Below, piece after piece: positions 1 through 10,700 of a DNA stretch of 64,000 nt (within the stretch, counting starts at the first letter, position 1; the number at the start of each line of letters is the position of its first letter). The notes below the pieces were generated by a model. That model ran no database searches, had not been told where the DNA came from, and saw nothing but the letters and a program-made list of their open reading frames with translations. The stretch spans positions 45,289,058 to 45,353,057 of the forward strand of contig CM049310.1 of the NCBI GenBank assembly GCA_026874595.1, given 5' to 3'. Source of the stretch: Sipunculus nudus (lineage: Eukaryota; Annelida; Sipuncula; Golfingiida; Sipunculidae). A program made the translations under genes and the position numbers.

Positions 1-1000
1 TCCCTTCCCTTGTATGAGAATGACTCCTTCGCCATCTTCATATTTAGTTGACAATATCTGCCCGGCTGCCATTCTACTCTTCATGCGGTGTCTGCTCTCA
101 TCGGCACCAGTTTGATTTTGTTCACTGTTGTTGCAGCGCGTCCTAACTTTCTCAACCTGCGGACTATTGCTTATGGGAGCTCTCTGACTACCAAGCGTAG
201 GTGGAACCAACTCTGTTAATTGCTGTTGTCTTTCTTGTCTATGGAATGCCCACCGGCATGAGCTGTTTTACCATGTGCCAGACCTATCACTTGTACATTT
301 TATAAATACACCTTTTTCCTTTATTTCTACTGTACTTGCACCTTTTAGTGTTCTAACCAGCCATGTGTACTTGTGTCAAATACTACTGCTGTGTTTGTTA
401 AAAACACAAGCCAGTAGTAGCATGTTCTATGCATGTGTAATGCATGTCATGTGATCCATGACCTTGACCTTTGTGAGATGTGACCCATAACCATGTAAAG
501 TGTTTTTATATTTACTGATTTTAAGATTCATATTTTATTCCTCTATTTATTCTTATACTGTTTTGCTCAATTTTGAAATTGTATATGTCAAACAAGTGTA
601 TGAACAGTTTCTTTCAGGGATTCAATATATTAACAGAAATTTTGTAAGATTATGTAAAGATGTACATCAGACAGCTTCAGAAAGAATTCACAGCAGGTTT
701 CTAAAATTTATGGTAATTATAATTCTAATATCAGTTCCATATGGTAACTGTCAATACAAATTATCAACACAGAATTCTTTCTGACTGAGGTGCAGACCAC
801 AGTCCTCGTTGCTGAAGAAGAGGTATGGAGAATAAAATGTTCTTGAAACAAGACTCTTTTATAACATGAGAAGTATTGTAATCATTAAAAGACACAAAAC
901 AGGAGCTAAATCACTAGGAATTGCTGTGGATGTGGATGCTCTACCTGTCTGCTGCAGGTTCTAGAGTCTTCTGAAGGAAACAACATTTTGCGAAGTCATA

Positions 1001-1018
1001 TATCTATCTATCTATCTA

Positions 1019-1098
<80 letters not shown>
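1001..1098. repeat. Compound microsatellite (ATCT)n-(CT)n-(TA)n
   Basis: Three abutting simple repeats: ATCT, then CT, then TA. It lies directly beside the left SINE copy. Short open frames here are repeat translation only. Confidence 0.95.
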
Positions 1099-1101
<3 letters not shown>

Positions 1102-1212
1102 GTGTTACGAAGACAAATTGCTCAGGGGAAAACATTGGGCCGATCCTGGCTTCGGACCCATGTCGGTGGGGCACATCCGGTTTACCAACCGCTTCGCTAG
1201 AAAAGCTATCCT
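1099..1212 (-). repeat. tRNA-derived SINE, left copy of a head-to-head pair
   Basis: Read on the minus strand, this carries a degenerate tRNA-like promoter. The A-box-like segment reads TAGCGAAGCGGTTGG and the B-box-like segment is GGGTCCGAAGCC. The minus-strand end is CAATTTGTCTTCGTAACA. It is the inverted partner of 1236-1372 and a relative of the copy at 39690-39845. Confidence 0.7.
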
Positions 1213-1235
1213 GGATAGGCCCAGTGACATAAAAG

Positions 1236-1372
1236 TGGACCGAACTGTCTCGCCAGTAAAGCTTGCTTTGCTAGCAAAGCGGTTGGTACGCCGGACTTGT
1301 GCGCCACCAACATGGTTTCGAAGCCAGGATCGGCCCAATGTTTTCCCCTGAGCAATTTGTCTTTTAAACACA
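1236..1372 (+). repeat. tRNA-derived SINE, right copy of the pair
   Basis: The plus strand shows an A-box-like TAGCAAAGCGGTTGG followed by a B-box-like GGTTTCGAAGCC. It continues into CCCAATGTTTTCCCCTGAGC, matching the reverse complement of 1099-1212 almost base for base. The two copies can fold into a hairpin with arms of about 110 bp and a short loop near 1213-1235. Confidence 0.7.
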
Positions 1373-2018
1373 GGGCATTAAAAAAGATAAAAAATTGGAG
1401 AGTCAAGGACTCTAAGGCAAAATTCTGAAGAGTTACTGGGATTTTAGAGTGTCCCAAGGGGGAAAAAACATGTGAAGTACAATTATCACTGTGACGTCAT
1501 CACTATGAATTGTCAAGTGGTTGTAGTTTTAATCCGTCATCTAAGGTCATCACTGATATGTAGAAAGACTGTACATCTGTTCAGTCATATTTCTTTCTGA
1601 AATCATCATATGGAATCCATAAATGGGAGATTATTATTTTGCTGTTAGATAATCACCACATTTGTCTGAATTGCATCTGAGGTAAATAAAGGTAAACTTT
1701 AATGCATTGTATGAAAATTATCATGAAAAATTAGGTGGACAGGGTCATTGGAATGGAGTAAAGTGAATCATAATAAACCATGCCTCATAATTACAGCTGA
1801 ATCAAATCAGTGAACAGTACAGGCCTCTTTAACCAAGGTTTTCAACCAAAAAGTATGACAGGTCTCTCTGACTTAATGAAAAAAAAGTCTATTGGTTTAC
1901 ATAAGATGGTGGTACATGTTGAAATCTTTACTGAAGATGTTGTGCTGAGCAGCATGACCCCATGGTCACTTGTTTTTGAGCTTTTTGTTTCTCTTGGTTG
2001 GGTGATCAGATGTCACCA

Positions 2019-2024
<6 letters not shown>

Positions 2025-2074
<50 letters not shown>

Positions 2075-2090
2075 TTATTTGTACAAGAAA

Positions 2091-2150
<60 letters not shown>
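2025..2150. repeat. Two (TA)n microsatellites
   Basis: Two AT/TA runs (about 2029-2072 and 2097-2150), each preceded by a short GTGTGT. They are separated by about 20 bp. Confidence 0.95.
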
Positions 2151-2152
<2 letters not shown>

Positions 2153-3987
2153 TTAAGTAGAATCCACATGAAAGAAAAATGAATATACAGAAGAAAGAAG
2201 GAACAATAGTCTACGGTTTTTTACAAAGTCAGTAGACAATATAGGGGCATCTGACATTGCAAATACAATATTTGATTTATGGCTTGTCTGCTTCCTTTTG
2301 TGACTGTATGTGAGAACAAACTATATTGTTCCCTGTGAATACATTGAATTTATGTTGATGTCTGTGGGATTACACAAATTATGTATTAGTGTGTATTAGT
2401 GTGTACATATGGATTTCAGTTCTGTAAGTCAGAAAAGTCTTGAAAATAAGGGTTGTGACATTAAGACATAAATTTAAAATTCAGACTGAACTGTCTGTCA
2501 TAGACTTGCAGAAAGCTCATCCAAAATATTGTTGCATGGCAAATGCATAATTGTGTATTACAGGTGAACTAAATTAAAAAAAAATTACAATTGTTCAGTA
2601 ATTGGTGTAGATGTTCATGGGAATATTTCATTTGCTTTAGATAATAAAATAGCTGTTTCTGAATCACAGGAAGTGAATTTGGTCAATTATTGGATGTACA
2701 TGTATGTACCTTAGCACAGGTGCTTTCAGAGTACGCTCTTTACACAGTGCTTTACCCATAGGCCAACTATCTATATCGTTAGCGCTGTTTGTTATGACCT
2801 TGTATCCTGAATCTCTACACCAGAGGGAAGCACCGTATTTTGGTCCAATTGGATGAGACCCTGTGCTGGAAGATAAAAAGGTTTACCAGCCAAGCGAGGA
2901 ATACATGAAGCCAATGTTGTTCATTTCGTTTTGAGTGACAGCTCATCGCCCCAGCGACTGTTTGAACAGGCCACAGGCTCAGAGTGAATTGCCCCGCACG
3001 TGGTTTCTGGGCGGAGCCTGATACCTATCGAGTATTTGTTGACGTTCATTTGGTTGGCTGCTGGTCATATCAGCAGTTTTTGCAGCAGACAAGCCCATGT
3101 GCACCACTTAGTGTTTAAGTGCATCATAAACGGTCAAAGCAGGCAGCGGGAAAATCAGAAGCTTCTTTAGAAGCGCAAGATTTCCGCTGCCTCGGGAGCG
3201 CACTTTCAGAGTGATACACAAGATTTTATAAAGGTCCACAAGTAATCTTGCTGGAAGACAACTAAATATTAGTGAAAAGATAATCCTTTTTTCTCAGAGA
3301 TGCATTGATTTAGAGTAGGAGAGAATTTTATTGAATTGAAAATGTCAGTCTTCATTAACATAATGTATTAGATGACATAATAGTTTTACTTTCTTCTTCC
3401 CTCTAGATTTACTGTTGTTTAAAAAGCTTATTAGTCCCCTCTCTAGTAGTCCTTGACCTTGTGGTAACATCTAGAGCAGTGTGTTACTTAGATTCACATA
3501 TTTTTGTTACCATCATCATTGTAGTAATTATTAAAATCACTATATCTTAACCAATATCTCTGTGTCTTTGTATTTTTTTATCATATTTATGTAGGTTTAT
3601 AAATATTTGATTGAGATGAGCAATATCAGTAGATAAAAAGAAGAATAAATATTGATAATTTTGATGGAAATTTTATGAACACAAGATACATTTCTCAGAT
3701 CACCAAAAATTCTGTTTTAGGTATGTACTTCTTCATCAAGTATGTAATTACCACAGTGTAAAGTTTCAGAGCTTTTTGAGTAATCCTTTTCACTGGTACT
3801 TCTAAATCAAAGGCATGATTAAGGGTGTCTTTCTGTGGATTTATTTTATTATAGCCTTTACACAGGATATTGATAAGAAAGTTTAAAGTTGGTGCTAACT
3901 TGGAAAATACTTCTACTTTTAGGGTTTAAAATGAAAGGATGGTGTGATTTATAGGTGGGTTTGCTTAGTTATTGTGATCTTTTACAG

Positions 3988-4106
3988 CGCCCACCAAACC
4001 AGGCATAAGTCCACAACCAACCAAACTGGTCAAACCGATGCGCACTCTTGTGGAGGAGCAGCAGATGAAGGAACGAAAGCCACTGCTAAGACGAGACACT
4101 GAGGAT
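3988..4106 (+). CDS. KIF13B: Kinesin-3 (KIF13B/Khc-73-like), internal exon of the C-terminal tail
   Basis: The exon follows acceptor TTTACAG and ends at donor GAT|GTAAGT in phase 0. It begins with two bases of a split codon. It encodes about 39 residues of linker: P-T-K-P-G, then TKLVKPMRTLVEEQQ, then a basic KERKPLLRR and an acidic TED. The LVKPM...LVEE segment resembles the tail of KIF13-type kinesins between the DUF3694-like region and the CAP-Gly domain (from memory of the family). The motor, FHA and coiled-coil exons lie left of the window. Its phase joins exactly to the exon at 4742. Confidence 0.8.
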
Positions 4107-4359
4107 GTAAGTAAAGGCGATGTGTCACAGGTGTTTATACAGATAAAAATTTTGGCGCCACAAATATCAATTTCTCCATTCAGTTCATCATGACATTCAT
4201 TTTTACGGCACATTGTTTTTAGATCTTGGGTTGCTTAGAACTTTCCTCATATTTAAATATATATATATATATTTGACATATTAGTCAAATAATAATTTAT
4301 CAAGCACATAATAAAAACCATGATAGGTTAACACCCTGAACTGAAGAAAAACAATTTAC

Positions 4360-4449
<90 letters not shown>

Positions 4450-4741
4450 TTCATGTGGTTTAATCATTATAAAATCACAGGAAAAGTGACCTGCACCTTC
4501 TCTTGGAAAAAAAGTGATTTTATTTAAAATAATTTTGTGTTTGTCCTCTCAGGGTTTGTTTGATTTTGTTGATCATTATGTAGATATCACACACTTCACA
4601 TGGACATATGAACAAACAGGACAGCAAACACCGATGAAAGCATAACCTTTGACACAAGATTATGAAGATTTTTGTAATATATTCAAAGAAAGTAGGGTCG
4701 ACCATGGATGTTTAGTCATGTTTTATTTGTTGTTTTTTCAG
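4107..4741 (+). other. Kinesin intron with a (TA)n microsatellite
   Basis: Phase-0 intron from GTAAGT to TTTTTTCAG. It contains a (TA)n run at about 4371-4446 and no other coding signal. Confidence 0.85.
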
Positions 4742-5915
4742 TCTGAAGATGATGAGTTTGCAAAGCTCAAAGAAGACACCAAACTGCCAAGACAATCTGC
4801 CAGCGTAGAAAGTGATGACTTCCAGGATTTTGAATCCTACCAGGCTGACCAAGCCAATGCTAAATTCCCACCAACAGAGGGTGCTAGTTCTGCTGTGAAC
4901 GGGGATATTTCTACGGGAATGCCCCACTCATCAACCAATGACAGCTTGGTTGACGTGGCCACCAAAGGGTGTGTGGCTTCCAGCATAACATCAAGTGGTT
5001 ACGGATCACAAGCAGTATCCATCCAGACATTGTCGTCTGAAGATTCAAGTAGTGTGCGCAGTATGAGCATAGATGAAACACCTGAACAAGATGTGAAGAA
5101 AGACAGTGCTGTGAAATCTAATGACAAGATGGAGGAGAATGGTGACTCGAAAAGTAACGAGAAGGCAGTCCTACCACCAGTTAGTAATTTAATTGACACA
5201 GATTGTCCGTCAAATCTTGGTTCTCCAATAAAACCAGAGAATACAATACTGGAGGACTCCCAGGACCCTGAAAATCCTAAAACCATCGATGAAGAATCTA
5301 AGGTAGCCTTGAATAGTGATAGTAATGGAAGCACAGTGAGTAAAGCAAAGGTTCAAACTCCGTCAAAAATTTGCCAAAACACTGACATTCTAGCCAGCAG
5401 AGGCAAGCCAAAGAAGCCTCGTTCACGCATCAAGAAAATAAAGGAACCAGTTGTGGATGTGTACAGCGAAACTGCCATGGAAGAGTTGGAACGACTGGGG
5501 GAAGGTAGCGAAGAAGATGCTTCAACAAGTTCATTTGATGAAGCTGCAGAGGGTAGTGACTCTGATCGTGAACTAAGGCCAGTCAAATCTACCACAAACC
5601 TTCTGGAAACCAGTTCTGTCCCAAGTCAGCCGTCTTCACTGCCACATAGAAACTCAGCCTCGCAGCAGGACGTAAGCCTGGTCCAGTCTCCAGACTCTGA
5701 TAGCGGTCGGTCTGGAGATGAAATTTTGAATAAAGATCGTGATCATGGACTTGTCAAAAGTAGTAGTTTGAAGAAGCTGAGAAACGATTCAAGGAATTCT
5801 CGTGTCGGCCCATCCCCATTGAAAGCTACATACAGACCGGCATCCATGTATGAAATCTCCGGAGCGCTCGGAAGTACTGACAGTATAGACAGACAGGAGG
5901 AGGCACATCAGTCTG
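4742..5915 (+). CDS. KIF13B: Kinesin-3 (KIF13B/Khc-73-like), large disordered-tail exon
   Basis: This 1174-nt exon encodes about 391 residues. It starts at SEDDEFAKLKED after TTTTTTCAG and ends in phase 1 at TCTG|GTTAGT. The open frame extends upstream into the intron, but that part is not coding. Composition is low-complexity Ser/Glu/Asp/Lys, typical of an intrinsically disordered, phosphorylation-rich linker. A basic patch (about residues 222-238, around KPKKPRSRIKKIK) is followed by an acidic helix-like stretch (around AMEELERLGEGSEED). No folded domain is recognised. In KIF13B the equivalent tail binds cargo adaptors and is regulated by phosphorylation, but no specific motif is asserted here. 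Confidence 0.85.
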
Positions 5916-7034
5916 GTTAGTGCTCTTAGAAACATCAGCTGAACATTCATGGCATGCCTGACATTGTGTATAACTGGCTACTTTATATATGACTTACTTG
6001 ATCTGTCACCTAAGGATGGAGGGGTTTTGTGCCCAAATTACTGATGAAAGTTAAATAATTTTCTGTCTTGTCTTTTTGATGGGTTTTTCATATTTCTGTG
6101 CTTAGCATAAACAGGTGTTTTACCACCCTTCAGCTAGAGGTCATTTCTTATCAAAATGATCCTCTTCTATTTGGAGATTTTGCTGATGGCTGGGACTACT
6201 TTTCTTAACTGTAAAACTTCCAAAAATCAAAATTTGTTACATTTCAAGGAAACACCTTCTGTACACTTCAGATGCCATGCTCACAATATATTGCTTATTC
6301 TGTGGAGTCTGAAAAATACACCCATGTTATGTCATAAAACAATTCTGATCCAACAAATCTGAATGGACTACATGACCCTCTTCCCTTCATTTATACCTAT
6401 GCTGCTGGTGTATTTAGAAGCCCCTTGTGCATTGTTTAGCTATGATTTCTGTGCCTACAAGCCTTAACCAGCAGTCGTACACTTGCAAGTCTTGATTCTG
6501 GCAAGTGTGTTGATTTACCTGTCTCTGACATTATCTTCAGTTATACTTGTCATGTATGTGTTCATGTATGCTTCACCATGGGAGAGATTGTGTTTTGTCA
6601 GATCCATTTACTCAACTGCCAGTCACTGGGAATCAGCATCAAATTTACCACATTTGCTTGCTGTATTTTTAAATTGTCTGAAAATTTTATCAACCAATCG
6701 ACAAACTAATAATAGATAGAGATCCCACTATTCACCTGTTCTAACCAGTCTGCTTACTCTTCTGTCAGTAGATGATTAGATTAACATTCTGTAAACCAAT
6801 ACTTAAACATACCCATAATTGACCTGAGAAGAATTGTATATAGCCTTTTTTTAGGTAAGTACAGTGCAATCAATTCTACAGTATTTGGACATATTGATTG
6901 TGATCCTGACTAGCTAATTTGGAGTATGGATAATAATATAAACAGTGAACCTGTTACTTATAAATGATGTATGTCTTTAATATCTTATTAAAGTATAGAT
7001 GATATAGAGTGACCTTTGTTACTTGCTACTTCAG
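5916..7034 (+). other. Kinesin intron
   Basis: Phase-1 intron from GTTAGT to CTACTTCAG. Short open frames inside show no conserved content. No repeat was recognised. Confidence 0.8.
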
Positions 7035-7247
7035 ATAATGAAGATACAATGAGTATTTGTTCGTTTGGGAGCCGTGCTGATTTGCACCACTTTGGGGAAT
7101 CACCAGTTCCCTCCTGGGTACAGATCGGGGAGCCAGTAACAGTACTCTCCTCTCATGGAGGACAGAAAAGTGGCACTGTCATGTTCATCGGCACAACAGA
7201 GTTCGCCAGTGGGAATTGGGTTGGAGTTGCACTGGACACAGCAGAGG
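7035..7247 (+). CDS. KIF13B: Kinesin-3 (KIF13B/Khc-73-like), first part of the CAP-Gly domain
   Basis: This 213-nt, 71-codon exon has phase 1 on both sides. The codon split with 5915 restores Asp. After a short Ser-rich lead (TMSICSFGSRADLHHFGES) the CAP-Gly domain begins at SWVQIGEPVTV. It continues through GTVMFIGTTEFASGNWVGVA to LDTAEG. The W-V-G-V and L-D residues are the family's core. CAP-Gly domains bind C-terminal EEY/F motifs of tubulin and end-binding proteins. Among kinesins this extreme C-terminal domain marks KIF13B and insect Khc-73 and separates them from KIF13A. CLIP and dynactin proteins also carry CAP-Gly, but there the domain is N-terminal. Confidence 0.9.
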
Positions 7248-7789
7248 GTACGCATCCGTTTTATCCTACTTTATAGAAATTATAAATAGGAGCTACAGTG
7301 TTTGGATGAATATCCAACTACACACTTTGAACAGTCATTTTACAAACTTTGTCTTGCAAGAAAATCATGATTCCTGAATTTCGTTTACTTGGCTGAACAT
7401 CACAAGAAGTTTGCACAGATAAAATATTGTCAAGTAAAAAAATGAGTGTTATAATTGTTTAGTTATTAGTATGTTATAAATTCCCAAATGCTTGTACAAA
7501 TTTTCACTTTATATCCGTTGGAATAATGTTTACCATCACTAAATTTTGAAAAACGAATTGTCACAAGTGTAAAATTAATCTGTATGGGAAAGGTTGTTTT
7601 TGTCATTTATAAAAGCGGTTAAACAAGATAAAATAAAAATTTGTTATAAGGGATTTGGCTGCATTTTATGCAGATAATAAAAAGTGCATAAAAAAACCAG
7701 TAAATGGTATCTGAAATAAACATATGGAATTTGAATCTGCTTTTTATTAATGTTAAAATACTAACAGTTTCACAAATTGTCTCTTTCAG
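7248..7789 (+). other. Kinesin intron inside the CAP-Gly domain
   Basis: Phase-1 intron splitting the first Gly of the GKNDG motif, from GTACGC to CTCTTTCAG. Nothing else was recognised in it. Confidence 0.85.
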
Positions 7790-8016
7790 GTAAGAATGAT
7801 GGTTCAGTCAAAGGGACCAGGTATTTCAAGTGCAAGCCACGCCACGGTATTTTTGTACGTCATGACAAGTTAATCATGGATAAAAAGCGACGGAAATCAG
7901 GATCACTCCGCCGTAGCACAGGAAGTTTAGCTTCTCCAAGTCCACAGAAAGAGAACAGCAGTGGCTCAAGCTTTATGAGACCTACAGCAGCCAGCTCAGC
8001 TAAACACCATAAGTGA
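7790..8016 (+). CDS. KIF13B: Kinesin-3 (KIF13B/Khc-73-like), last exon: end of CAP-Gly and C-terminus
   Basis: The exon starts after CTCTTTCAG, and its first codon completes the Gly of GKNDGSVKGTRYF. That stretch contains the CAP-Gly hallmark GKNDG, which contacts the EEY/F tail. The domain closes with KCKPRHGIFVRHDK. A basic, Ser-rich tail of about 45 residues follows (KKRRKSGSLRRS and on to AKHHK) and ends at TGA 8014-8016. The Ser residues after RRS and SLRR are plausible basophilic-kinase sites by composition only. The four visible exons add up to 576 whole codons plus stop with no frame conflict. Confidence 0.9.
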
Positions 8017-9014
8017 ACAAAACCAATCTAAAGCTGACATTCCATACATACATGATGTGTGAAGTATGAGGCAGGTAGCTAAAATGTGAAACTATATATC
8101 TGCATTCTAAGGAATGCAACCCTCTGTTTGTGGGGGGGGGGGGGGGGAGTCCCTATTTTGCTTGCATTCACGTATTCCGCCAATGTTTATTTATGCATAA
8201 GTGACAGTACATTTGTGAATGTTCCTTGATGACATTCCTGAATCCAGATGTCAAGAGCCCAATCCACACCAAAATCTAATCAATTTTTCATTGGCCCCTT
8301 CCCAAAATGCTCTAAAAATTTCAGGAGATTCTGTTCAGGGTTTGAGTGAGTTATGTTGTGAACAAACACACAATCACACAAACGAACGAGGATGAATGCA
8401 TACCCTCCTGGCAGAGGCAGTGAAAGTATAACCTACCTGGAGACCGCCTGATTGTGTAAATCCCAGATTAGCATATGGTGACATGTCTTTAAAAACTGAC
8501 TAGCCTGCAAAATTTGAATCACACGTGTTCTTCAGTGTGATACATTTAGAAGAACTTCATCTGGGAGTTTAATGTTTTGCAAACATAAAAAGTGACACTT
8601 TATGATGGTGTGTATGTAAAGCAGCACTTGGCATTATTTGGCATTACTTGCCCATACTCTATTGTACATGTGTATGTGTGGAATCGTAGCTTTATATAGT
8701 GTGAGGACTGCTGAATAGTACAGTGAGTGTGTAAAAGAATATCACAGGCCTGTATCCAAGTATTTCTGTGGAAGGTTCAAAAACTCCCAAAGACTGAACC
8801 TCTTCATAATTAATTTCTTATGGATTCAGAATGACCCAAAAGTCTTCTGCTGTATATTCAAAGGTGACCACTTGAGGTTAAATACCCACTAATTTCACAA
8901 GATGTTTTGAAAATCTTAACCATATGTTGGGCTTCCCACTCACCCCACCCCTTGGGTACAATCCTGTATCATATTCTTATTCAAGCAGAACTACAGTGTA
9001 GATAGTAAGGTGTA

Positions 9015-9020
9015 AATAAA
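9015..9020 (+). promoter_or_regulatory. Possible poly(A) signal of the kinesin gene
   Basis: First AATAAA after the stop at 8016, giving a 3'UTR of about 1 kb. Further AATAAA copies lie near 9772 and 9813, so the site actually used is uncertain. Confidence 0.3.
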
Positions 9021-10483
9021 TCAGATCATTTACCTGTAGATAAGTCTCACCTTGAAGGCAGAGACTGTCTTCAGACATATTTGATGTAGCCAGGATTTCT
9101 GTATACTATACATAACATTTGTAGCTGGGACACATATTTAACACCCCCTGTTTCCATCTTTCTTCTGCTGGTTTGTGACTCCTGTCCCTGCTCAAATGAG
9201 TACCTGAAGAGTACTTTAAAGAGTACCTGATGAGTACTTGAGTACATATATCTTATCAGTCACACTACTATGACAGCCATCTTGTGCTTGTATCTCGTAC
9301 AACATTCCAGTTTTTTGTTTTGTGCATGGCGGCAACTGCTGTGTTGTTCTGTGATTATTGTTTTTACCTCTCTCTTTGTAGGATTTTTACAAAACACTTC
9401 AACTTTTTAAATTACCTTCGGTTTTACGTGTATACAAATTTATCCGTGATCTCTTTCTGAAGAGCTAATTATTCTCTGTATGTTTTTTGTATCACACCAG
9501 CTTCTTCTCTGTCTGTAGGTTAATATACATTATCCTAGACTGATCAAAGTCACATGACCAGATGACAAAAAAAGCAGCCTTGTCATATCTCTGATGTAAT
9601 GTGTTCATTAACTCACTTTTGCTGTAACTCAGCATTAGATCTAATGAGATCTAATTTGACTTCTCCATGATCTGTCACCTGTATTCTGTGAACTTGTTAC
9701 TAGGGAGAGAATGTTTTGAGCTTACAATCCTTTCAGGGGACCTAGGAATTCCATTCATTTAGATTTTTTTTTTACAATAAACACCCCCCACTGAGTCTGA
9801 TAAAGTCATGTTCACAATAAATCATGTGATGAATTATGAAATTTTATGGAGGAGATAGGAAATTGCAGCTTGATCCTATCAATATATAATATGATGGATG
9901 GTTTAAATCATAATTTATGATAAACCATTGTTCTTAGACCCACTGTATTTGTATGATCAGGTCATACCATCCTTATAGTGTGTTGTCATGTTCATTATCA
10001 GTCTGTGATAGACAGCCTTTACACTTCTATTTAATCTTCCAGATAAAATTGTTGTATGGTAAATTATTATATTGTGACAAGGGTTAAATAATTTTATCAA
10101 GCATTTTTGTCGAATTATTTAATTTTAAATCGCTGTAACCACAGTGACAATAAGACAAATTGGGGAGTGCTCACCAAGACTACACAAGTCTTCAGTGAAC
10201 TGCTAATGCTAATGTGGAAAAAAGAGCCTTTTTACTTGGAATCAAACTTTGGCTGCTCTCCTAGTGAGCACTTATACTATCTACTGGACAGCTAGGTATA
10301 AAAGCCTCTTTTCTTTTGTCACTGTTTAATAAGAGTATTTGGTGAGCAAATATAGGAGATAAGCTCTACAAAGATAAAAGATCAGCATTGACATCCAGAT
10401 CTAAACCAAAAATTGAAATGTTTTCCATATCCTGGGTCCAAATATCAAAACATGAAAATCCTCTCAGAGTCTATCCTGTTAAT

Positions 10484-10700
10484 CAGGGGTGGATCCTGGA
10501 CTTTGGAAGAAGTGAGTTTCAGCTTTCAGGAAGACAAATGAGAAGGTCCCTAGGACCATAAAAAGCAGCAGGTAAGACTGAAACCTTTAAAAAAGGTTGT
10601 GGCAGCTGAAAAGAAGGGTAACTAGATCTGCTTCTATTAATTGACATACAATTGATAATTGAACAAAAATCAGGAGACAGCTTTAACTGATTGACTTGAA
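10484..10700. repeat. Remnant of a hAT-like TIR element
   Basis: Starts CAGGGGTGGATCCTGGACTTT. About 100 bp on, it holds AAAAAAGGTTGTGGCAGCTGA, which resembles AAAAAAAGGTTGTTGCGGCTC near 23235. That second site follows the related terminus CAGGGGCGGAACCAG at 23118. The other end is not resolved. Confidence 0.4.

Larger units (their letters stand above)
1..3987. other. Intron or upstream non-coding sequence of the kinesin gene
   Basis: No exon with convincing coding content and splice sites was found here. The kinesin exon at 3988 begins in mid-codon behind an acceptor (TTTACAG), so this stretch should be intron of that gene, at least in its right part. It holds a compound microsatellite (1001-1098), a SINE hairpin (1099-1372), two (TA)n runs (2025-2150) and a GC-richer block at about 2733-3202. 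That block is bounded by the same 10-mer, CTTTCAGAGT, at 2723-2732 and 3203-3212. Confidence 0.6.

Noticed and set aside
1810-2169. Open frames rich in Ile-Tyr
   Set aside because: Translation of (TA)n microsatellites. The same applies near 20446-20656, 32802-32996 and 45649-45870.
4712-5595. Minus-strand open frames over the kinesin tail exon
   Set aside because: Antisense shadows of a low-complexity coding exon.
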